A stretch of DNA of 64,000 nucleotides from Lactarius indigo. Taxonomy: Eukaryota > Basidiomycota > Agaricomycetes > Russulales > Russulaceae. The first letter of the stretch is position 1. Every line of letters starts with the position of its first letter. Below are positions 55,804-64,000 of the stretch, one piece after another. The stretch covers positions 372,001-436,000 of the forward strand of contig JAFKAC010000045.1 in NCBI GenBank assembly GCA_025766275.1, written 5' to 3'. A program made the position numbers and the translations under genes. The notes beneath the pieces are model-generated. The model worked only from the letters and a program-made list of their open reading frames with translations, did no database searches and had not been told where the DNA came from.

Positions 55804-57207
55804 ATGACCTCGTCGTTGGGGCCTCTCCTCAGTTCCGTACAAGCACAGAGTACGCCTATTCCACCCTTGTCTTTGCCTCATTGACCGTAGCTGCTATGCC
55901 CGCAAGTGGATGCCATTCCGTATCTAGCACTCGGGTTGCAGGTCTTTGGCGCACTCTCGCTGGCAACAGCCATTTCGGGAACGTTCTCCTTCGTCTTTTC
56001 CAACTTCGTCCGCTCAGGAGTAAGCGTGCGTAGCCGGGTCTCCCCATTCGTACCGATTCATGTGTTGAAAACGATTCAACGTACAGCTCAAAAAATTCGG
56101 TGCGAATAAAGGCGCGTGGGCAGGTGAGTATTTGACCCCTCCTCAGCTTGATACACGTCATTGACGCGGGCCCTTCCAGTCGTCACCGGCGCATCGGATG
56201 GCATCGGACGCGAGTTTGCGATTCAGCTGGCCAAGGCTGGCTTTAATGTTCTCCTCGCCGCGCGAAACCAGGCCAAACTTGACGCTGTCGTGGCCGACGT
56301 CGGTTCGTTTTTCTTGCTCCTGTGACCGTTTTTCCTACAACTCACACGCATATTCGTTGTAGCTAAGGTGGCCAGCGCAGTACAGACCAAGACGTTCGTA
56401 ATTGACTTTGCGTCCGCGGACGACGCGAGGTGGGAGGCGCTCCTTGGAGAACTCAAGCCGATCGAGGTCGGCGTGCTCGGTGCGTTCGTTCATCTAGGCG
56501 ACCCATTATGTGGGACTGACGTCCGTGGCAGTCAACTGTGTCGGTGTCTCCCACGAATTCCCGACCGACTTTGTCGACACCTCGGAGGAGGAGCTGAACA
56601 CGATCGTCGACGTCAACGTCTCCGCCACGCTGCGCGTCACCAACCTCATCGCTCCCGCTATGGTTTCTCGGTGCGTTTTTCACCCCTCTTGCAGCATCGT
56701 ACGCTGACACTGTCGCGCGCCACGTCGTATAGCAAAAAGGGCCTCATTTTGAACATAGGTTCGTTCGCCGGTGCCTCGCCCACTCCCATGCTCGCCGTCT
56801 ATTCGGGCAGTAAAGCTTTCCTTCGTACCTGGTCCGATGCGCTCTCCGCTGAGCTGACGCCCAAGGGTATCACGGTCGAGCACGTAAACACATACTTTGT
56901 TGTACGTCTCCCCTCTTTTGTTAGCTTCTCGGGCTAGCTCAACAGGTCCACCCCGTTCCTGTAGACTTCAGCCATGTCTAAAATTCGCCGCCCATCGCTG
57001 TTCATCCCGGCTCCGAAAGCCTTTGTGCGCTCCGTGCTCGCGAAGCTCGCCCCGGGTACTGTCACGCCGTACTGGAGCCACGCATTGGTTGGTGCGGTCA
57101 TGGCGCTCGCGCCTCCCAAGGTAGTGCTCGCATACGTGCATTCGCTGCAGAAGGACACCAGGAGGCGTGCCCTCGCGAAACGGGCGAGACTTGCGAAGCA
57201 AGAGTAG
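55804..57207 (+). CDS. IFA38: Very-long-chain 3-oxoacyl-CoA reductase
   Basis: It is an ER membrane short-chain dehydrogenase that performs the first reduction of fatty-acid elongation, feeding sphingolipids. Eight exons: 55804-55836, 55891-56019, 56087-56123, 56180-56302, 56363-56479, 56532-56670, 56733-56901 and 56965-57207 (990 nt, 329 aa). An N-terminal membrane anchor ([18 protein letters not shown]) is followed by [20 protein letters not shown], the NADPH-binding TGxxxGIG. The catalytic Ser lies in ILNIGSFAG and Tyr/Lys in AVYSGSKAF, followed by [11 protein letters not shown]. The C-terminus ends KRARLAKQE. The usual NNVG reads NCVG. The first exon is inferred: without it the anchor frame would begin at a GTG, whereas an ATG exon spliced at 55836/55891 restores it. 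Confidence 0.9.
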
Positions 57208-57695
57208 AAAATGAGATACACTGTTCTCTATCCGATTCCCGTGCATGCATTCGGCCTGTACACGTGTACTGTTGCTACTACACCGTATGAGGTCACTGTC
57301 ATTCGATTTGTTGGCTCGTCCCTGAGATTAAAAACTGTTATACGCACTGTATTTGAATGGTGTAAGATCGTGTTCGTTCCTCGTGAAAATGCGAACCACA
57401 ACCAACCGGACCACCCCAAAATACTCAAGTGTGATTCCGCAGCTGCCATAGACTCCCTCATTTCGTTAAATCATCAGGCATCCAACGCTTGTCACTGCAC
57501 AGCCTACTATAGAGCCAAAGGAGCTGCCTGCTTGGCGGAACAAAACTCACGACAAACTCCCGACGACTGAGAAAGAAACGTGTTACAAAGGGTTCTGTAC
57601 TCTGAGATGTGCCAAAAAGTAGTCTGACAAAAAACCTGCAACCCATTACAGGAAAAGAGAACAAAACAAAGTCGTAGACACAAGGATAACAGAAT
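57208..57695. other. Convergent 3' spacer
   Basis: It lies between the ketoreductase and the helicase pseudogene. No gene is recognised. Confidence 0.45.
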
Positions 57696-60350
<2,655 letters not shown>

Positions 60351-60769
60351 TGTCAAGGATTGAGAGCTGCTCTGAGCGAATCGAGTGACTGCAGTTGCTA
60401 TTTTCCCCAGGGCGCAGAGGACACAGAGTAAGGGAATCATTGCTCTCAACGAGTATTGTTGCCACAACCAAACAAAACCAACGCTCAGCTTGAGATTATT
60501 TTATAGAGGCCTTATGAAGATCAGGAATTTGTATGTATCATTGAACAAACAATCCCGGATCTGTATAGCCCTAGCCTAGTAGCAAAGTCTGGAGCTTGGG
60601 AAATGTGCTGAAACCTACGTGACTTTGGATCTATGTACTAGTTTATGGACCCAGTAGATCGACTTGGACAAAATTTCATTGGGGACTTCACCCCTGCAAG
60701 ATGTCTGAGAGACAAGCGTATAGAAATGGAAGATATCGTGATTTGAGACCTCACTCCTACGGTGTCCCC

Positions 60770-62639
60770 AGACTATACCTCTTTTCGTCAAACAGGCCTT
60801 CCTCCATCGCTTTGATAGTAAGGAGCGCCTTCATTAGCAAAACCACACAATACTTGTGGGGAGAACGTACGCAGTGCGACATACTTCGAGTGGAACCTGC
60901 ACAAAGTAAAGTTACCTACTCTGGACTCAGCCCTTGTTCCGAGTCCTTCGTGGCAGAAATGACGTTATGTACCACGCCCGTGGGGTCCCCAGGTCGCGCC
61001 ATGCGCAGCGAATTTCGCCCTCAGAGTTCAGTCCTCATAGTGGCTTCAGGCGTGCTCCTGCTTCGGGTCCAAGAATGCTACGCAGTGGGTCCTGGGAATC
61101 ACCGTATCCAAGCGTCGTTAGTCAGGCATCAATCACTATGAGGACACAAACTTGGCACCCAGTCGCGAAAACCACTGGGTCTGCATCGAGCGTGCTCCCA
61201 TCCGCGAACTCTGGCCCGTTTTTTGTAAAGCGGGATATCTGACTGTCGTTCTTGAGTTTAATCTTTCCGTCTATGATCAACTGACTCGCGCCGACGTCTG
61301 TGTTTCGTATTACGGTTCTGTGACAAAGACGGAGGTTCGTAACGATCGCACCAAAGTAGTACCCGCGGGCCTTGACCCACACGAGTAAAATGAATCCAGT
61401 GCCATCTATACCAGTATTGAGGCGGAAACCAACTCGGCGGAGTCCATCCAATGTCTCTCTGGGCCACGCCCTCAGAGCAATTCTCTAGATCTACTGATTG
61501 ACGAACCTGTCTTTCTCAGCGATGTCTACAACAATACGTTGATGAAGAAGCTTCTAAAGATAAGATAATTTGGGAACGATGCGTTAATTCGATCCGCGAC
61601 ATCTGGTGGTAAGTCCGCCTTCGTAGTATATACCTATTCCCGCCGATTTTTAATGGTCATATGTATCTCATAGAGGGTTTTGAACGAACCTCCGAAGACA
61701 GCTGTGACACCGTGCTTGACGGACACGACATAGGTAGAGCTGCGCTGGAACATCGTCACATCTGAAGAAGTCCTGGTCACCAGGACAGAAGGCAGAAGAG
61801 GGAACAAAGGGCGCACCAGCACCATGGTCGTGGACGTCCTTAGCTATGTCATGACCTATTGTTTTGGTTGAGAACGAAACTATTTCCACCCCAGGCCGAT
61901 ATGGACTTACCGGATGCAGCAGCGCCTACCACGACCACCTTTTTCCCTTTGTAATCACTTCCCTTTGTGTAGTGCCCAGAATGTAAAATTGTTCCATTGA
62001 AACCTTCCTGTGTGTTTGAGGTTAGACAGCGCCGATAGTCGTGGTCATTAATACATACCGCGCAGGAAATTACGGCATTTTGTGCGTGCCACCACCAAAG
62101 CCCAGAGCGAATACGAGATGGTTTACGACCAATGTCCGCGGATCTGAGTTTTCACGCTCGATCTCCACCGTCTACTCCTTTGTTTCGGAGCCCTGCGAAG
62201 CCTGCGTGACCTTAGAGGACGTCCAGACATCCAATTCCAAGCCGTGGGCATAGTTCTCGAGCCAATCCGCAGCCTACTCACGTAGTGTCAGCGTGTAAGT
62301 GCGAAGGAAGCCAGCGGCATTTACTTTTGGGGCGGGGGCGAAGACCGGCCAGGTTGGTGGGAAGCTGCATGGTGCCAAAGCCGAGCCATCATCGACTGAG
62401 CGGCTCAGGGCTGGTGCTCATGGTAGATATGGCATGTGGTTGTACCCTGACACACACCAGAAGGCATCATCCACCAGCCGACCGAGGACACCATCCACAT
62501 CACCCGTCTGAACTTGGTTAGAAAAGGCGCTGAACAATGTCTGGGCCACAATACCAGCATCCACATCATGAGGCGCTGACACTCTGAGCCTTTCTAGAGT
62601 TGGTAAAGCCGCGTTATTAATATCTACTGCAGAGCCCAT
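60770..62639 (-). pseudogene. Flavin-containing monooxygenase missing its FAD site
   Basis: Minus-strand pieces match fungal FMO-like proteins of the YUCCA-type layout. The N-terminal segment at 62639 (MGSAVDINNAALPTLERLRV, VDGVLGRLVDDAFW) jumps straight to YNHMPYLP, omitting the FAD-binding GxGxxG region, then continues with SFPPTWPVFAP, NYAHGLELDVW, ALGFGGGTHKMP, FNGTILHSGHY, KKVVVVGAAASG (second nucleotide site), DVTMFQRSSTYVVSVKHG, DADPVVFATG, MGNFTLCRFHSKYVAL and IKAMEEGLFDEKRYS near 60800. Several TGA and TAG codons and frame changes occur. These enzymes use FAD and NADPH to oxygenate small substrates. This copy cannot do so. Confidence 0.8.
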
Positions 62640-64000
62640 GACTGCTCGGTGAATGGTCGACGTGAGCAGTTACGATGCGCTGGCATCGACGAGTATGATA
62701 ACTTGTTATTTATGCATCTGGATGCAACGTAAAGAGATGGCGCAAGGACCACCCCGAACAATTGAACGGAGCCAGGATAGGCGATTCTTCTGCGCAGCCG
62801 CGGATTTCGCAGCATTTGCTAAAGTATCCTTCTATTTTTCTCCACAAGTTGCTATCACATGAGTGAGGCATCCACGAAGTTGCAACGGATGAAGCTATAT
62901 GAAGCTCGATGAAGTTACAAAAAGAGAAATTGCATTACGTAGACCAAAGACCTTTCTCAGTATGGATATGCGAGAATCGGATGGTTTCAAGGATGGTTTG
63001 ATTTGTGCACGTCAGTGTTTATTGCCAGTGTCACATGTAACACGTCAAGCTTTCCGCGTTGGAAGAAACGAAGCAGAAGAATTCGGAGCTTACACACCCT
63101 CCTCACACGTATGCGGTCGTACTGTACTGTATGTCCCACTCTCCAAGCTCTGACATTGGAATCTCCTGTTAGTAGTGGGGGATCGATGTCGGGTACCCCC
63201 CGGTGTGGAGTTGTTGCACGTATTCCACACTCTGAAGTCCATTCGCCAAGAGGAAGTCTGCCAGTGCCAAGTGGGACAGCAACGACTGTAAGAATAAACA
63301 GTATACAGTGTACTCAGGCTCTCTTCGCGGCTGCTCAGGCTCTAGCTGAATTGAATCAAGGTATATCCTAGTCGCATATCCCCACTTTGGGTTACAGTAT
63401 TCCGCGGGCATATGATCTGCGCCGCACAGGAAGCGACCACCGACGGCAGATACTGTCGACTCACCGGCTTGGCCCGCTGGCGTACCTCCGTGAGCCCATT
63501 TCCGCGGAAGCAGATTCAGAAGCGGTGGAACTCTACAGAGCACACCGGTTTATTAACCCCCTCAAAGTCGTCGCAGTTCATCTGGAAATGGGCTGGCTAC
63601 TCAACAATATATTGAGCATCTATCCCCCAGTCTAAGTCTATCCTTACTTATGCATATACCCCCCCACTCCATGCAGACTTAGTTATCCAAGGGGAAGGAC
63701 GATGGATGTCATAGCCTGCTGCGGCGTCTCGCCGTCATGGTCTTCGCTGTAACAACGTCTGATATTCGCACTTCGATATCTTTTGTACGGGGCCCTCCGA
63801 GGATCAATTAGCATTATAATCGACCAAGCCGTGCCCTCAGTACCTTGTCCTCAAAAATTTCCTGTCATTTTGAGAACTTCCCGAGTGATGTACCGGAGCC
63901 GGGGGTCTCAAGCACAATCCTCAAGCACAAGCCACGAGCCCATTTCTCAGAAGGCTAGAAAAAAGCCCATAAGGGACAGATGCTTTAGCGATGGGGCCCA
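62640..64000. other. Right end, no gene supported
   Basis: A 124-codon minus-strand frame (63169-63543) and overlapping frames were examined. No motif was recognised and no consistent exon chain emerged. This may include the promoter side of the FMO pseudogene and decayed sequence. Confidence 0.4.

Noticed and set aside
63169..63543. 124-codon minus-strand frame at the right end
   Set aside because: Frame is open but no family, exon neighbours or paralogue could be identified, so no gene is claimed.

Overview
The window looks like mushroom-forming basidiomycete (Agaricomycete-type) nuclear DNA. The genes have many short introns, mostly 45-75 nt, with GTRNGY donors and YAG acceptors. The recognisable families are fungal: farnesyl diphosphate synthase, GMC alcohol oxidase, OPT transporter, SMC2, 3-ketoacyl-CoA reductase, H-type lectins and an F-box family. 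The transposons are chromodomain Ty3/gypsy elements. No species can be named from sequence alone. Exon models below were built by hand from splice sites and family motifs. For the alcohol oxidase, OPT, FPP synthase, three small membrane proteins, F-box, 264-aa protein and ketoreductase, the exon lengths sum to a multiple of three with an open frame.

Layout. 1-9635 is a nest of Ty3/gypsy elements. The 3' part of one element (E1) sits inside a second (E2), and E2 is also split by two solo LTRs of other families with perfect 5-bp target duplications. 9636-10142 is an 8-bp-unit satellite. 10.8-17.0 kb holds a farnesyl diphosphate synthase gene, an older dead tandem copy of it, and between them a decayed C2-domain gene resembling PSD2-type phosphatidylserine decarboxylase. 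17.6-20.3 kb is a 15-exon alcohol oxidase-like gene with an 11-nt microexon. 21.7-24.5 kb is an 11-exon OPT transporter on the minus strand.

26.7-33.0 kb is a tandem duplication of about 3 kb, each unit ending in an intact single-exon gene for a protein of three H-type-lectin-like repeats. 33.0-36.8 kb is mostly empty apart from ankyrin debris. 36.8-40.0 kb carries three intact tandem genes for small secreted-ectodomain, single-pass membrane proteins with proline-rich, PY-motif tails (RCR-like). 40.4-44.8 kb is condensin subunit SMC2 on the minus strand. It shares a short divergent promoter with a DUF262 (GmrSD/ParB-like) protein that has polyQ, RS and RG tails and two apparent GC-AG introns.

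49.2-54.2 kb holds an F-box-type gene and its decayed duplicate. Next come a 264-aa Cys-rich protein and very-long-chain 3-ketoacyl-CoA reductase. The right end, 57.7-62.6 kb, has two pseudogenes: a PRP43-type DEAH helicase that lost its DEAH box and a flavin monooxygenase that lost its FAD site, both by internal deletion. The housekeeping genes (FPP synthase, ketoreductase, SMC2) sit among fast-duplicating accessory families and TE debris. The most interesting accessory loci are the lectin pair, the three PY-motif membrane proteins and the DUF262-RS protein.
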